In this document: piece after piece, positions 33,182-41,793 of the stretch | Layout of the letters: every line of letters begins with the position of its first letter | Numbering within the stretch: position 1 is the first letter of the stretch | From: Martelella mediterranea DSM 17316 | GTDB lineage: Bacteria > Pseudomonadota > Alphaproteobacteria > Rhizobiales > Rhizobiaceae | Direction of reading: 5' to 3' | Length of the DNA stretch: 64,000 bases | NCBI RefSeq assembly: GCF_002043005.1 | Contig: NZ_CP020332.1 | Coordinates: 62,001-126,000 of the forward strand | Translations under genes and position numbers: made by a program | Notes under the pieces: generated by a model | Database searches by the model: none | Told to the model about the DNA's origin: nothing | What the model saw: only the letters and a program-made list of their open reading frames with translations

Positions 33182-34561
33182 ATGGCAAAGAAGAAGGCAA
33201 ACAAAGTCAACACAACCCAACTTCAGCTGTTGGCAAAAAAGGTGATCCTAGCGTTTGTTGATGGGATAACAACCGAGCCTACAGATCCATTTTCATTGCT
33301 TGGTGGATACGGGGGGTCATCATTTGGAAAATATGTCGTCCGTCATTCTAAGGAATATTTGTTAGCTGCCGATGAATTCACGCGCAATGCGACCAGCACG
33401 CTGAAAGCAAAATATGCTCATGAACCTTCAATCAGAAGCATAGTTGCCGAGGCCTGCCGAATGTACGTTCAAAAAACGGAAGATGAACGTCGAGATGATC
33501 CCAAACTTATCGCCGACGCTGCAACTAAACTCGTTGAAGACGTATTGGCAGAGGCGGGGCACGAGTATGTTCGGTATATGCCAAACCGTTTTATAGTGTT
33601 CTCAACGCCGCAGCGTCTCCGGCTAGGCCGTGTCGAGGCTATCGACACTCAGATTGTAGACGCAGATCAAGAGCTGAAGAAAAAATTTGGCATTTCATTT
33701 GAGGTTTCAGCTGACCCCAGCAGCAACCGGCCCGCCAGTTCGAAAATTATTTCAATGCCGAAGGCTGTATGGCGCGTTGAAACTCCCGCCACTCTCGAAA
33801 ACGTCCCGGAAGAAGCTCGTTGGCTGATTGACGTCGCCGTCAGCTTCATGCGTCTCAGGGCAACCCCGCACTGGTCGTCCCCAGCGTTTAGGCTTGGCCA
33901 AACGGAAGCAGATCCGATTGAGGGTCAGAACCGTTCTTTTGAGCACTTTACCTATGAGGAAGATCAGCCCTACGGCGTCAGCTGGTCCTTGTCCGGGTTC
34001 TATGAAATCAACGACGACGTGCTTGAAGCCTTAAATGCTCCGAAAGCACAGGAGCAGGCAGCCACTCTTTTTGACCCGCCAAAGGAAAGTCTCGCTGTTC
34101 GTCTTGCGAACGGTCTCGGCTGGCTAAGCCGAGCTCGTCAATCGTCAGATAGAACAGAGCGGTTCGTGGCGTTTTTCACCGCGCTTGAGGCATTGCTTTC
34201 GGCCAAGTCTCCGGGTGCGCCAGTGACAGAAACAATTGCCCGTTCTGTGTCTGTGATCATTGCGAAGGACATCACACAGCGTGAAGCAGTCTTTTCAGTC
34301 GTAAAAGATCTTTACAAAACCCGCTCCAATGTCATTCATCGTGGCGAGCGCTTTGTGACTTGGGGTGAGGTGAATGAACTTCAACAGTACACCGAAGCGG
34401 TGTTTCATCGTGTCCTTTTTGAATGCGAATTGACAATGCCCGCAGATGATTTCTTGGCCAGTCTGGCCAGAGCGACACACGGGACTGAATGGAACCCACC
34501 AGTCGCTACCGCTGCGCCGGCCGATCAGCCGGTAAGTCTTCACCCGCACCAATGCCGCTGA
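33182..34561 (+). CDS. HEPN-domain protein (ApeA-like), possible defence gene
   Basis: 459 aa from the ATG at 33182; a GTG six bases upstream is also possible. A long N-terminal region of unknown fold is followed by a C-terminal HEPN domain: ERFVAFFTALEALLSAKSPG, then IARSVSVIIAKD and YKTRSNVIHRGE at about residue 380. The RSNVIH string gives the R-x4-H motif of HEPN ribonucleases. The pattern resembles the Apea-like HEPN family. Base composition is lower in GC than the neighbours and the gene stands alone on the plus strand, signs of recent transfer. An RNA-targeting abortive-infection role is inferred. Confidence 0.75.
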   Translation: MAKKKANKVNTTQLQLLAKKVILAFVDGITTEPTDPFSLLGGYGGSSFGKYVVRHSKEYLLAADEFTRNATSTLKAKYAHEPSIRSIVAEACRMYVQKTEDERRDDPKLIADAATKLVEDVLAEAGHEYVRYMPNRFIVFSTPQRLRLGRVEAIDTQIVDADQELKKKFGISFEVSADPSSNRPASSKIISMPKAVWRVETPATLENVPEEARWLIDVAVSFMRLRATPHWSSPAFRLGQTEADPIEGQNRSFEHFTYEEDQPYGVSWSLSGFYEINDDVLEALNAPKAQEQAATLFDPPKESLAVRLANGLGWLSRARQSSDRTERFVAFFTALEALLSAKSPGAPVTETIARSVSVIIAKDITQREAVFSVVKDLYKTRSNVIHRGERFVTWGEVNELQQYTEAVFHRVLFECELTMPADDFLASLARATHGTEWNPPVATAAPADQPVSLHPHQCR

Positions 34562-35052
34562 CGTTCACGCCAGGCCGCCGACCCGCCCCGATATCGAAGC
34601 GCAAGCCCCTCGCTGACAAGGATTTTCCCGGCGTCTCGCCCGTCCACCTCGACATGGATTAGATTCCGACCGTACTTGTCAGTGGTCCCGCTGTCGATGA
34701 TCTCGACCGTTCCGGCCTGACCGATTAGATCCCGCAACCTGTCCCGCGCCTGATAACCAACCTTTTCCTCATAGCTGCACCGCGGCTTGGAAATCTCGGG
34801 CGTGTCGACATCAAGCAACCGCATCCGCTGACCATCAATTTTGATGGTGTCCCCGTCGTAAACATAGATCTGGCCAGCGCTGGTAACCATTGTCGTCTGC
34901 TTGGCATATCGATCCGCCTCTCGACCGATCTCCCGAAGGACCGATTTGGAAACGCCAATGGACCGAAGGAAGCTTCCGGACTCCGGAAGGGCGGCGATAA
35001 TGGCGATGGCCCCGGCAAGACCGAGCAACAATTTGGATCGCATGCGCTTCAT
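34540..35052 (-). CDS. Thermonuclease-family (SNase-like) membrane-anchored nuclease
   Basis: 170 aa. An N-terminal hydrophobic anchor (LLLGLAGAIAIIAALP) precedes a staphylococcal-nuclease OB-fold domain. Motifs are IYVYDGDTIKIDGQRMRLLD then VDTPEI, the catalytic RMRLL Arg, the Glu of DTPE, and GTTDKYGRNLIHVEVDGRD with the second Arg. The product is probably exported. It converges with the HEPN gene and overlaps its 3' end by 22 bp. It follows the second repC on the same strand by 25 bp and may be cotranscribed with it. Confidence 0.92.
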   Translation of the reverse strand: MKRMRSKLLLGLAGAIAIIAALPESGSFLRSIGVSKSVLREIGREADRYAKQTTMVTSAGQIYVYDGDTIKIDGQRMRLLDVDTPEISKPRCSYEEKVGYQARDRLRDLIGQAGTVEIIDSGTTDKYGRNLIHVEVDGRDAGKILVSEGLALRYRGGSAAWRERQRHWCG

Positions 35053-35077
35053 GTCGGCGTTTCAGCCTCCTAAGTTC

Positions 35078-36364
35078 CTACTGGATTGGCACCGCGCCCG
35101 TCTGCCGCGCGGCCAATTTCCGAGCGAGCAGCCCGTGCAGGGATTTTTCGAGATGCAAATCGCCGGTTTTGGCCTTCCGGGCCATTCCTCGCAGATATCC
35201 GCCCGGCAAACTGACTTCGCCGTCGGCCTGCCGTTGGGCGGTGATGGCAAGGGCGAGCGCAGCGAGCCCTTGCCCTGCGACCTGTCGAATTTCTGCCCAC
35301 GCCTGGGCCGACACGCCGAGCATGGGGCGAAGCTCAGCGGCGTATGCGTCGAGATCGCGCCAGCTTCGCAGCGGTTCGGCTGAAAGCTCTGTGATGATCG
35401 GGCATGCCGTCAGCACGGTTCGCAGATCTATCCGTCGGCCGGATTGCACCGATTTTTCGGGTTGCTTATGCCCCTCAAACTCCCGAAGCTCATTTTCAAG
35501 AGCCAATCTTTCAGCGCCGTAGGCGCTGTCAGCCTGAAAACCAGAGTGTTGCGCGTTAGCGCAACTCCGTTCTTCATTACAAGATACGTTTTCAGGTTGG
35601 GTTGTAGGTTCTAATAGGTGTCCGTCAGATGACGCCTTGGTGTCAGTTTTCTTGTCCAAGTCCCTCATGACGAGGGCATTGAGCGCCTGCCAGAAGCGTT
35701 CGAAATCGCGGTGCATCCGCTCCAGATGCTCGACGCTGGCGCGGCCGATCTTGCCAAGAAGGGTCCGGAGCTGGTCGTAGCGCTGGGCAATCGAATGCCA
35801 ACGGGTCGGCTTGACCGTCTCCTTGGCGATTTCGAGCGTTGCCATGATATCGCGGCGCAGTGACGTAATGTCGTTGCGCAGAACACGGCGGCGCTGATTG
35901 TCCAGGTCGTATCTGTCGGCTTTCGCTGTCAACTCATCAAACCGGGCTTCAAGTAAAGCGAGGCTGATGCCGTGGGCATGAACGATGCGGCCGGAACGAT
36001 CGCGCTGGCCGGATCGCCGGCAATTGGCGCTGTCGTGATACGAGATGATGCCCATGTCGGTCAGTGACCGTAACGCGGCGCGTGTCGCGTTGACGCTGAT
36101 ATTGAGCTGGCGGGCCATGGCCTCGTTGGACAGCCAAACGATCGGCTGATATCCGTTCTTCCAGTCCTGGGCATAGGTGGCGTCGAACAGGATATTGAGG
36201 AGCAGCATCTGCGTGGTGTTCGTTTTCAGAACGGGACGTATGCGGTTCAGGAGCCGCCTGATTTCGGCACGGCTATGGTCTCCGATCGGGGCCTTGGCCG
36301 CGAGATCGGAAAAATAGGCGCGCTCGGGTGTCTGTTTTCGCCACCCGGTCGATGATTCTAACAT
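35078..36364 (-). CDS. Stand-alone RepC-like replication initiator
   Basis: 428 aa without repA or repB upstream. An N-terminal winged helix (PIVWLSNEAMARQLNISVNA, then TRAALRSLTDMGIISYHDS) and a helical middle (RRRVLRNDITSLRRDIMATL) precede the RepC C-terminal domain (ELRPMLGVSAQAWAEIRQVA and LPGGYLRGMARKAKTGDL). These align by eye with the repABC RepC of the same window. It could drive a second replicon; repC-only origins are known in alphaproteobacteria. A candidate antisense RNA lies upstream, as in repABC. Confidence 0.9.
   Translation of the reverse strand: MLESSTGWRKQTPERAYFSDLAAKAPIGDHSRAEIRRLLNRIRPVLKTNTTQMLLLNILFDATYAQDWKNGYQPIVWLSNEAMARQLNISVNATRAALRSLTDMGIISYHDSANCRRSGQRDRSGRIVHAHGISLALLEARFDELTAKADRYDLDNQRRRVLRNDITSLRRDIMATLEIAKETVKPTRWHSIAQRYDQLRTLLGKIGRASVEHLERMHRDFERFWQALNALVMRDLDKKTDTKASSDGHLLEPTTQPENVSCNEERSCANAQHSGFQADSAYGAERLALENELREFEGHKQPEKSVQSGRRIDLRTVLTACPIITELSAEPLRSWRDLDAYAAELRPMLGVSAQAWAEIRQVAGQGLAALALAITAQRQADGEVSLPGGYLRGMARKAKTGDLHLEKSLHGLLARKLAARQTGAVPIQ
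35540..35665. other. AT-richer segment with palindrome inside the second repC, possible oriV
   Basis: Like the repABC repC, this gene has a low-GC stretch encoding a polar linker. It contains the perfect inverted repeat GTTGCGC-gtta-GCGCAAC at 35548-35565. By analogy with RepC plasmids the origin may lie here. Confidence 0.35.
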
Positions 36365-36433
36365 TCCGTTTTCCTAGCTTTCTTGCAGGAAGCAGGCAAA
36401 GGGGTATCGTGCGCAGAAACTGCGTTTTTCCTC

Positions 36434-36530
36434 TTGCCTACGATGTCGGGTGAATGCTAAAAAGAGCCCATCAACGTTTGGCTATTTTTAGCACCAAGCC
36501 CCCGCCGGTTGCAGCCGCGCGGGGCTTTGT
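36434..36530 (+). ncRNA. Candidate antisense RNA upstream of the stand-alone repC
   Basis: On the plus strand, antisense to the repC leader: TTGCCT (36434-36439), 18-bp spacer, TAAAAA (36458-36463). A small hairpin (GCTATTTTTAGC around 36481) and a strong terminator stem follow, AAGCCCC (36496-36502) with GGGGCTT (36521-36527) and T-rich tail. The same order (promoter, short RNA, terminator, divergent from repC) is seen at the repABC locus. A roughly 60-nt countertranscript controlling RepC is inferred. The terminator could also serve as a barrier for the dot operon. Confidence 0.5.
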
Positions 36531-36540
36531 CGTTTTGAGG

Positions 36541-36753
36541 CTACCTCAAATTGTCTCTCCTTTTTTGTCGCGCTGAGTTTGACTTCACCGAAGCCAAAAT
36601 AAATTCAGCGGCATCCGCCAACTGGTTCTGTCTCGCGTTGATCAGGCTATAGTCGCCACCCACAGCGCAAATTGGGCTGCCGCCGGCAATGCCTTCCGAG
36701 AACACACATGCGCAGACGGGAGTTTTGGCTGTGTTTGCTCGCGCTGTGCTCAT
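36541..36753 (-). CDS. Small protein at the end of the dotIHG-icmT operon
   Basis: 70 aa. Its ATG overlaps the icmT stop by four bases (36750-36753), good evidence for translation. It contains TPVCACVFSEGIAGGSPICA and a Lys/Arg-rich tail. No membrane segment or recognised family. It may be a small accessory protein of the transfer system. Confidence 0.6.
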   Translation of the reverse strand: MSTARANTAKTPVCACVFSEGIAGGSPICAVGGDYSLINARQNQLADAAEFILASVKSNSARQKRRDNLR

Positions 36754-37070
36754 CCCGGAACCTCACGCGTCTCAAAGCCATAGTCGATCATTGACCGGTA
36801 TCTGTAGCCGGGCAGGGCGGGGCGTTGGCGGCCAGCAACAAGGCTGCGAATGGCCCTCAGTGCATTCGGGAAAGCGTATCCATAGCGCTCGATGAGCCAG
36901 AACCCGCAACACGCGAGGACCAGAGCGATGAAGGTCCATAGCCGAAGGTGCAATGTCAAAAGCAGGAAGAAGAATATCAGGCGGGCATCGAAGATAAGCA
37001 GGCGCGGCGTTCGCACTGTTTCCCGCCAGTAAACCGGCGTGCCGTAGATATTGAAGCTGCTTTCCGCCAT
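36750..37070 (-). CDS. icmT: IcmT/TraK-like transfer protein
   Basis: 106 aa. Opens with NIYGTPVYWRETVRTPRLLI, close to the IcmT signature. Two hydrophobic stretches follow (LIFFFLLLTLHLRLWTFIAL and the following VLACCGFWLIERY), then a polar C-terminus with PGYRYRSMIDYGFE. IcmT/TraK is a small inner-membrane component of I-type (Dot/Icm, IncI) secretion systems. It overlaps the dotG stop by one base. Confidence 0.88.
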   Translation of the reverse strand: MAESSFNIYGTPVYWRETVRTPRLLIFDARLIFFFLLLTLHLRLWTFIALVLACCGFWLIERYGYAFPNALRAIRSLVAGRQRPALPGYRYRSMIDYGFETREVPG

Positions 37071-38362
37071 CAGTTCGCCACCCCGACATTTTCGAGGAAC
37101 AGGATGCCGATCATTTGACCGGCTCGAACCTTGACCAGGGGTCCGCTCGGCGCGTTGTTGTTGAGGTCGCTGGAAATTGCATCGCCAGCTGCGGCGACGC
37201 CGGCATAGATGCTTTCGTTCACCGTCGGCTTGTTGGTGATGATGCTGCCAATATTGTCGGAAATGCCTACATATTGCTGTTGCGGTTGCGACAGAGAGCC
37301 GCTCAGACCGGATATGAACGCGGCCGCCAGTTTACCGCCGTAGCGCTGAAAATAACGACGATCGATGTCTGTTTTCACGGCGATGGTCGACTGCTGTGCA
37401 TCGATCGCGTAGGCGCTGGTGTCGTAGTTTGCGCCATCGGGCATCACGATCCGATCGAACTGGATGACGAGCGCGCTCTGCGTCTTGTTCACCTCAAAAG
37501 CGCCAATGGCGCGGGCGCCATCAAGGGGGCCATTGATGATCTCGGCGATCACCGGTCCGGGCGTATCGGAATCGGAAGCGTTCTGGATGCGCGCCATGAC
37601 CGTATCGCCAGCGACCGCATAGGTTTGAACCGACGAAGCTCCGGACGACTGGACGGAACCATTGCCACCGCCCTGTCCATTGCTGGCCGTGAGCGGTTCA
37701 GGCGGCGTATACAGGTCCTGTTCAATGACAACCGTTGCCTGTGAGGCCACAGGCTGCCATGACTGAAGCAATCCTTGCTGTTGTGCGCTCATGGCGCTCG
37801 CAAGCTGATCGATGCGTCGATAGTCAGTCTGCGGTTTGGGGGGCTGCCGCCGATCGGCGGTTCGGTACTCAACAGGCTGGTCGCGACGCTCAATGACATT
37901 GGCGGGCGCGACGGGTCGTTTGACCGGCGGCGGATCTTTCTTCTGCCCAATCGTGTCGATCGACCGCATGGCTTCGTCAGGTGTCGCGATGAAGCTTTCG
38001 TCGTTTTCGAAAGCACTCTTGGCACCGGCCTCGTTCGACTGATCGAGCGTATTCTGGTAGCGCTCTGACCGTCCTTGCTGTTCGCCGCCGGGCGTACTCT
38101 CGACATTCGGTGGGCGTGCAACGCTCGACGATGGAACGGGCGAAGACGAATAACTCTGCCACAGCACGAAACCAAGACCGACCGCGATCACCAGGATGCC
38201 GCCGTAGACAATGCGATTGTTGCGCTGCGCGCTCCGATCAATCGTGGAACGCCGTTCATCGTTCATGGGCGATTCCGTTTCGACTTCCGGCGCGGCCTGG
38301 TGCGTTTCGCTGGTGTCGGGGTTGTTGTGGTTCTCGTCAGATCGGTTTTCTGCATCGGTCAT
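37070..38362 (-). CDS. dotG: DotG/IcmE (TraO) core-complex protein
   Basis: 430 aa. A cytoplasmic N-terminus precedes a membrane segment at about residues 50-68 (IVYGGILVIAVGLGFVLWQS). A Pro/Gln-rich periplasmic stretch follows, then the C-terminal VirB10-like domain with AVAGDTVMARIQNASDSDTP, GPVIAEIINGPLDGARAIG and FDRIVMPDGANYDTSAYAID. It ends in the antenna-like QMIGILFLENV. DotG spans both membranes in IVB systems. It overlaps dotH by four bases. Confidence 0.92.
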   Translation of the reverse strand: MTDAENRSDENHNNPDTSETHQAAPEVETESPMNDERRSTIDRSAQRNNRIVYGGILVIAVGLGFVLWQSYSSSPVPSSSVARPPNVESTPGGEQQGRSERYQNTLDQSNEAGAKSAFENDESFIATPDEAMRSIDTIGQKKDPPPVKRPVAPANVIERRDQPVEYRTADRRQPPKPQTDYRRIDQLASAMSAQQQGLLQSWQPVASQATVVIEQDLYTPPEPLTASNGQGGGNGSVQSSGASSVQTYAVAGDTVMARIQNASDSDTPGPVIAEIINGPLDGARAIGAFEVNKTQSALVIQFDRIVMPDGANYDTSAYAIDAQQSTIAVKTDIDRRYFQRYGGKLAAAFISGLSGSLSQPQQQYVGISDNIGSIITNKPTVNESIYAGVAAAGDAISSDLNNNAPSGPLVKVRAGQMIGILFLENVGVAN

Positions 38363-39378
38363 TGGAAAATTCTCACTTTCTTGACAGAGCCATCGGACGA
38401 GATCAGTGCAACGGGCGTCGGTTTGAGCTTGTAGGCGTGCACCGAGCCAGGACCGGTCTGGCTTTCAGTCCAGGATGGTGAAAGCAGCGTGCTGGTCGTG
38501 CGGATGTAGAGATCCTTTCCGTATCGCCATGCCGATACGGACGGTTCGTCCGTGGAAAGCCTCGTGGCGTTTTGTGGAATGCCGGCGCCTTGGACGAACG
38601 CCATCATGACCTGGTTGGAGGCGCGGCTCGGCGGAGCGCTGACGGCCGTGGAAACATGCGCGTTCGGGCCAAGACCGTCGACCTGATAGTCGCGCCGATA
38701 TTGGGTGACCTTTTCGTTTGTTTCGACGTCGATGATTAATGGCCGGTCCTCACCGACCAGAGAAACGGTCAGGTTTGTAAAGGCATGCGGAAGAAGCGGC
38801 GTGATCATGAGCTGATTGCTCCCCTCCTGCATCGCATAGACCTGAAACGCATTGGGGCGACCGACGCCATAGCTGGCAATGGGCCAAGCCTTTCCGGTGC
38901 GGTCAAAGAAGGCGAGGTTGGAGATCGTTCCGGGTGAGGTTTTGATCGCGGTGGTTTGGGCGGCTGCCTCGAGCGAAACCTGAACCTGATCAGAGATCGC
39001 CTTCGGCCGAAAGCCGGTCGCGGGTTGAGCTGCGGCTTTCTGGCTTTCATTCACCCGACGCTTGTAGTCGCGGATCAACTCGGGGGTCATCGGCATTTGA
39101 GATTGAACTGCCGCGCCGTAAGCCGTGATTTCTTCCGGCGAAAGCGGGCGGTCCAACTCATCGAGCGACTTGAGTAGGTGGTCTGACCCAATGACAGGAA
39201 ACTCGCTGTCGGGCTGCTCGTATTGTTGCTGGTCGGCTTGCTGCTGATTAATCTGTTCGGCGCGCTGCGTGCCTTGTGCAGCCGCCTGGGCAAGTCCGCT
39301 CGGCGCGTCCTGCGCGAGAGCAGGTGCCGTGGTCATTAGTAGAACGCATAGAACGGCGCCTGAGGTACGCATTGTCAT
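38359..39378 (-). CDS. dotH: DotH/IcmK (TraN) outer-membrane core protein
   Basis: 339 aa with a signal peptide (VLCVLLMTTAPALAQDA). A Gln-rich spacer precedes the beta-rich C-terminal domain typical of IcmK: ISNLAFFDRTGKAWPIASYG, then NQLMITPLLPHAFTNLTVSL. The protein assembles with DotC and DotD lipoproteins into the outer-membrane ring. It overlaps dotI at its start by one base and dotG at its end by four. Confidence 0.92.
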   Translation of the reverse strand: MTMRTSGAVLCVLLMTTAPALAQDAPSGLAQAAAQGTQRAEQINQQQADQQQYEQPDSEFPVIGSDHLLKSLDELDRPLSPEEITAYGAAVQSQMPMTPELIRDYKRRVNESQKAAAQPATGFRPKAISDQVQVSLEAAAQTTAIKTSPGTISNLAFFDRTGKAWPIASYGVGRPNAFQVYAMQEGSNQLMITPLLPHAFTNLTVSLVGEDRPLIIDVETNEKVTQYRRDYQVDGLGPNAHVSTAVSAPPSRASNQVMMAFVQGAGIPQNATRLSTDEPSVSAWRYGKDLYIRTTSTLLSPSWTESQTGPGSVHAYKLKPTPVALISSDGSVKKVRIFQ

Positions 39379-40019
39379 TAGGCGCCTCCACGCGCTGCGA
39401 TAAAGCGGTTGATCGCGACGGCTTCAGGGGTCTGATAGGTTTCCATCCGATTGATGGTAACTGTCACAAGAAGATCCTGCCCCGATACTTCACTTGCGGA
39501 TTCATAGGTGATGCGGAGCGGAATCTGCACGACCCACTGATAGACGCCACGAGCGTTTGGCCCCTGTGAAAGGATCACTGCGTCTTGAGCAACCGCCGTG
39601 GTATTCAGCCTGCGCTCCTTCACCATTTCGAGCTGACCGCTCTTGTCGAGAGCGTCGATGAACGAGTTCCATCCGGCGGGCTGGGTGAAATACTTCTGCA
39701 CGGCTGTGAGGTCGGTGCGATAATTGGTGAAGGAGTAGGTCAGCGCTGCGGTAACGGCCTGGGTGGCGAAGTTGGCGACTTCGTTTGCATTGAGGTGCGG
39801 TTTATCCAACGCCACCAATGGCAAGATTTGGCCGTTGGTTGTTGTCGCAAAGTAGCGGGGCTCGGGCCTATGGGTGGCAAGATAGGCCGCTGCGCCCACC
39901 GAAACGACGGTTGTGACCAGAAGCGCACAGCTGATTACCGACATCACCCGGAAAGCCGTCCGATACGTCTGTGTGCGCTTCATGACGGTTTCGAGTGCGC
40001 CGTAGGATTGCTCGCTCAT
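39378..40019 (-). CDS. dotI: DotI/IcmL (TraM) inner-membrane protein
   Basis: 213 aa. One membrane segment at about residues 26-48 (SVISCALLVTTVVSVGAAAY). The periplasmic domain, structurally VirB8-like, has RYFATTTNGQILPLVALDKP and the ending VTINRMETYQTPEAVAINRF. DotI is the IVB equivalent of VirB8. It lies four bases after the DsbC-like gene. Confidence 0.93.
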   Translation of the reverse strand: MSEQSYGALETVMKRTQTYRTAFRVMSVISCALLVTTVVSVGAAAYLATHRPEPRYFATTTNGQILPLVALDKPHLNANEVANFATQAVTAALTYSFTNYRTDLTAVQKYFTQPAGWNSFIDALDKSGQLEMVKERRLNTTAVAQDAVILSQGPNARGVYQWVVQIPLRITYESASEVSGQDLLVTVTINRMETYQTPEAVAINRFIAARGGA

Positions 40020-40022
40020 GCC

Positions 40023-41159
40023 TCACTCCATTGTGAGCGCTGTATCGAGCGCTTGTTGGGTGAGGTTGCCAAAAGCGAACTGTCCGCCCTCGGCTGTCTT
40101 GTAAATGAAAAAGGGAACGCCCTTGATCCCGTTCTGGCGCATCCACAACACGTTTCTGCGAAGAATATCAGCCGTCTGATCGTCGATTTTGTCGGAAGCG
40201 ATTGCAGCAACCTTTTGGCCACCAACACTTGAAGTCGCGGCATACTCATTTTTCAGGAAAACCGTGCCGACATTGTCCGACTGAAGGATGGCCGCAGAGA
40301 TATTGAAAGCCGCCTCGCTGAGGATCGGGGCGAGAATGATGCGCAGGTCGATATCGCCGTTTTGGATGAGCGGCTTCATTGAATCGATCGACCATGCACA
40401 ATGCGGGCACGTGGGATCGGCAAGCAGGAAAAAGGTCGGTGCGTCGGGCTTTGGATTGCCGACCGGGAACCACGCGCTGAAATCATGGGCCTGCTGCACC
40501 AGCTCATCCAAAGACTGGGCGGTCGGAATGTCTGGTGTATTTTGAGAGCCCACCGACGCCAGTTTGGGCGGTTTGCCAGCGTCCGCCTGATCGGCCGATG
40601 CGGCCCGCGCGGCATCGTCGCTCGGTTCAACTAAATCCGAAGATGGTGCTTTGGCAGGTTCCGCTTCCGCAGGAACTGCCTCGGTCAACCGACCGGGGGG
40701 TTTGAGAGCGCTGGGGTTCGATGCAGCGGGCTCCTCGTTGGCGACCTTCGGTGAAGGGGGCCGTGAAGGGGAGGGAGTGTTGGCGGTTTCCAGTGAAACG
40801 GTATTCGGCCTGGTCGACAGCAACGCGCCGGAAATGTCCTCGCCTTGCGGCCCGACGACCGAGCCGAAGATCGTCAGTCCGCCCTCCGTTGTCAGTGCAA
40901 ATTTCTCTGTGCCGTCACCCTGCGGCACAGCCCATGCCTGCATACCGCCGACCTTCATCAACGGGCGCGCGCCGTAAAGGTTGAGCTGGTTCTCGATGAA
41001 AGGTGCTGCTGATGTGCTGCAACCTACAAAGGTGGTCTGCCAAGGCAGATCGATGTCGGCCTGAGTCACGTTTTCGGCGATCGCCCCGAGCGGCCACAGG
41101 CCGAGTAAGGCGGCGGGGAAAAGGACGGACGTAGAAACCGCCGACTTGCGTTTGAACAT
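40023..41159 (-). CDS. DsbC/TrbB-like thiol-disulfide protein with long Pro/Ala linker
   Basis: 378 aa. Signal peptide (LFPAALLGLWPLGAIAENV), an N-terminal domain of about 100 residues, a low-complexity linker rich in Pro, Ala and Ser (~120-210), then a thioredoxin-fold domain. The active site CPHC lies in LLADPTCPHCAWSIDSMKPL and the cis-Pro loop is GIKGVPFFIYKT. It probably forms or repairs disulfides in periplasmic transfer proteins. First gene of the minus-strand operon leading into dotI, dotH, dotG and icmT. Confidence 0.87.
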   Translation of the reverse strand: MFKRKSAVSTSVLFPAALLGLWPLGAIAENVTQADIDLPWQTTFVGCSTSAAPFIENQLNLYGARPLMKVGGMQAWAVPQGDGTEKFALTTEGGLTIFGSVVGPQGEDISGALLSTRPNTVSLETANTPSPSRPPSPKVANEEPAASNPSALKPPGRLTEAVPAEAEPAKAPSSDLVEPSDDAARAASADQADAGKPPKLASVGSQNTPDIPTAQSLDELVQQAHDFSAWFPVGNPKPDAPTFFLLADPTCPHCAWSIDSMKPLIQNGDIDLRIILAPILSEAAFNISAAILQSDNVGTVFLKNEYAATSSVGGQKVAAIASDKIDDQTADILRRNVLWMRQNGIKGVPFFIYKTAEGGQFAFGNLTQQALDTALTME

Positions 41160-41190
41160 TAAGGAGGCCCCGATGCTAATTTGTTCCTGT

Positions 41191-41203
41191 CAATGTTGCA
41201 TTG
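41191..41203. promoter_or_regulatory. Palindromic operator candidate, ATG-TTG-CAT core (site 3), in the divergent dot/icm promoter region
   Basis: CAATGTTGCATTG is a perfect palindrome around TTG in the 104-bp gap between the divergent DsbC-like and DotF-like genes. A plus-strand promoter may overlap it (TTGCAT at 41196, 17-bp spacer, TAGTAC), so binding could repress the right-hand operon. Confidence 0.55.
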
Positions 41204-41263
41204 AATGACGTGAGACTGTAGTACATCAAGACATTGGAGCTGTGAAGTCCCCTTGGAAGACGG

Positions 41264-41785
41264 GTGATTTCGGGGAAAAATCAGACCTCATCGGGGGCTC
41301 TCGTGACAAATCAAATTGAGTTATACGAACACGAATCGTATCGACGCAACCCTAATTTGCTGAAAAATAGCTCTAAATCGCCTGTTTTCATGGCGATCGT
41401 GGTCGCTGTGGCCGTGTCGGCGGTCAACCTCTATTTGTTTTTGCGTGAACCAGAGGCGGTCAAATCAGGCCGGGTCTCCGATGCAACATCGGTGAAGGTC
41501 TCAGAGCTACATTCAGAGGTACAACGGCTAAAAACCGCGCAAGCTGACCTGGTACAACAACTGAACACGCTGACCGCCAGGAACGGCGTCCTTGAGCGCA
41601 TTATCGGTCATGTGAATGAGCTGAAGAAGCAGGACGAGTTTATCCTGAACGAACTGGTCACGCTCCAGGGCATCGGCGGGCCTCTTGGCTTTGAGGCCGC
41701 AAATGGCGGCGTTGGCGTGCAGCACAAGATTGTAACCCATCCGGTCGTCGCCATGCCGGCCCCGGACGGGGATGGTGCGGAATAG
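41264..41785 (+). CDS. DotF/IcmG (TraP)-like bitopic coiled-coil protein
   Basis: 173 aa from a GTG at 41264 preceded by GGAAGA. One membrane segment at about residues 42-60 (VFMAIVVAVAVSAVNLYLFL), then a coiled coil (VKVSELHSEVQRLKTAQADL, then VQQLNTLTARNGVLERI) and a short tail. The layout and position before DotE-, IcmD- and IcmB-like genes match DotF/IcmG (TraP in IncI). Sequence similarity in this family is low, so this is by layout. A palindrome of the recurrent core lies inside the gene. Confidence 0.62.
   Translation: MISGKNQTSSGALVTNQIELYEHESYRRNPNLLKNSSKSPVFMAIVVAVAVSAVNLYLFLREPEAVKSGRVSDATSVKVSELHSEVQRLKTAQADLVQQLNTLTARNGVLERIIGHVNELKKQDEFILNELVTLQGIGGPLGFEAANGGVGVQHKIVTHPVVAMPAPDGDGAE
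41478..41492. promoter_or_regulatory. Palindromic operator candidate, ATG-TTG-CAT core (site 4), inside the DotF-like gene
   Basis: CCGATGCAACATCGG is a perfect 15-bp palindrome with 6-bp arms. It is the complement-strand form of the same core, 280 bp from site 3. Being in coding sequence it may be accidental, or it may allow a loop with site 3. Confidence 0.35.
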
Positions 41786-41793
41786 GGCGGGCT

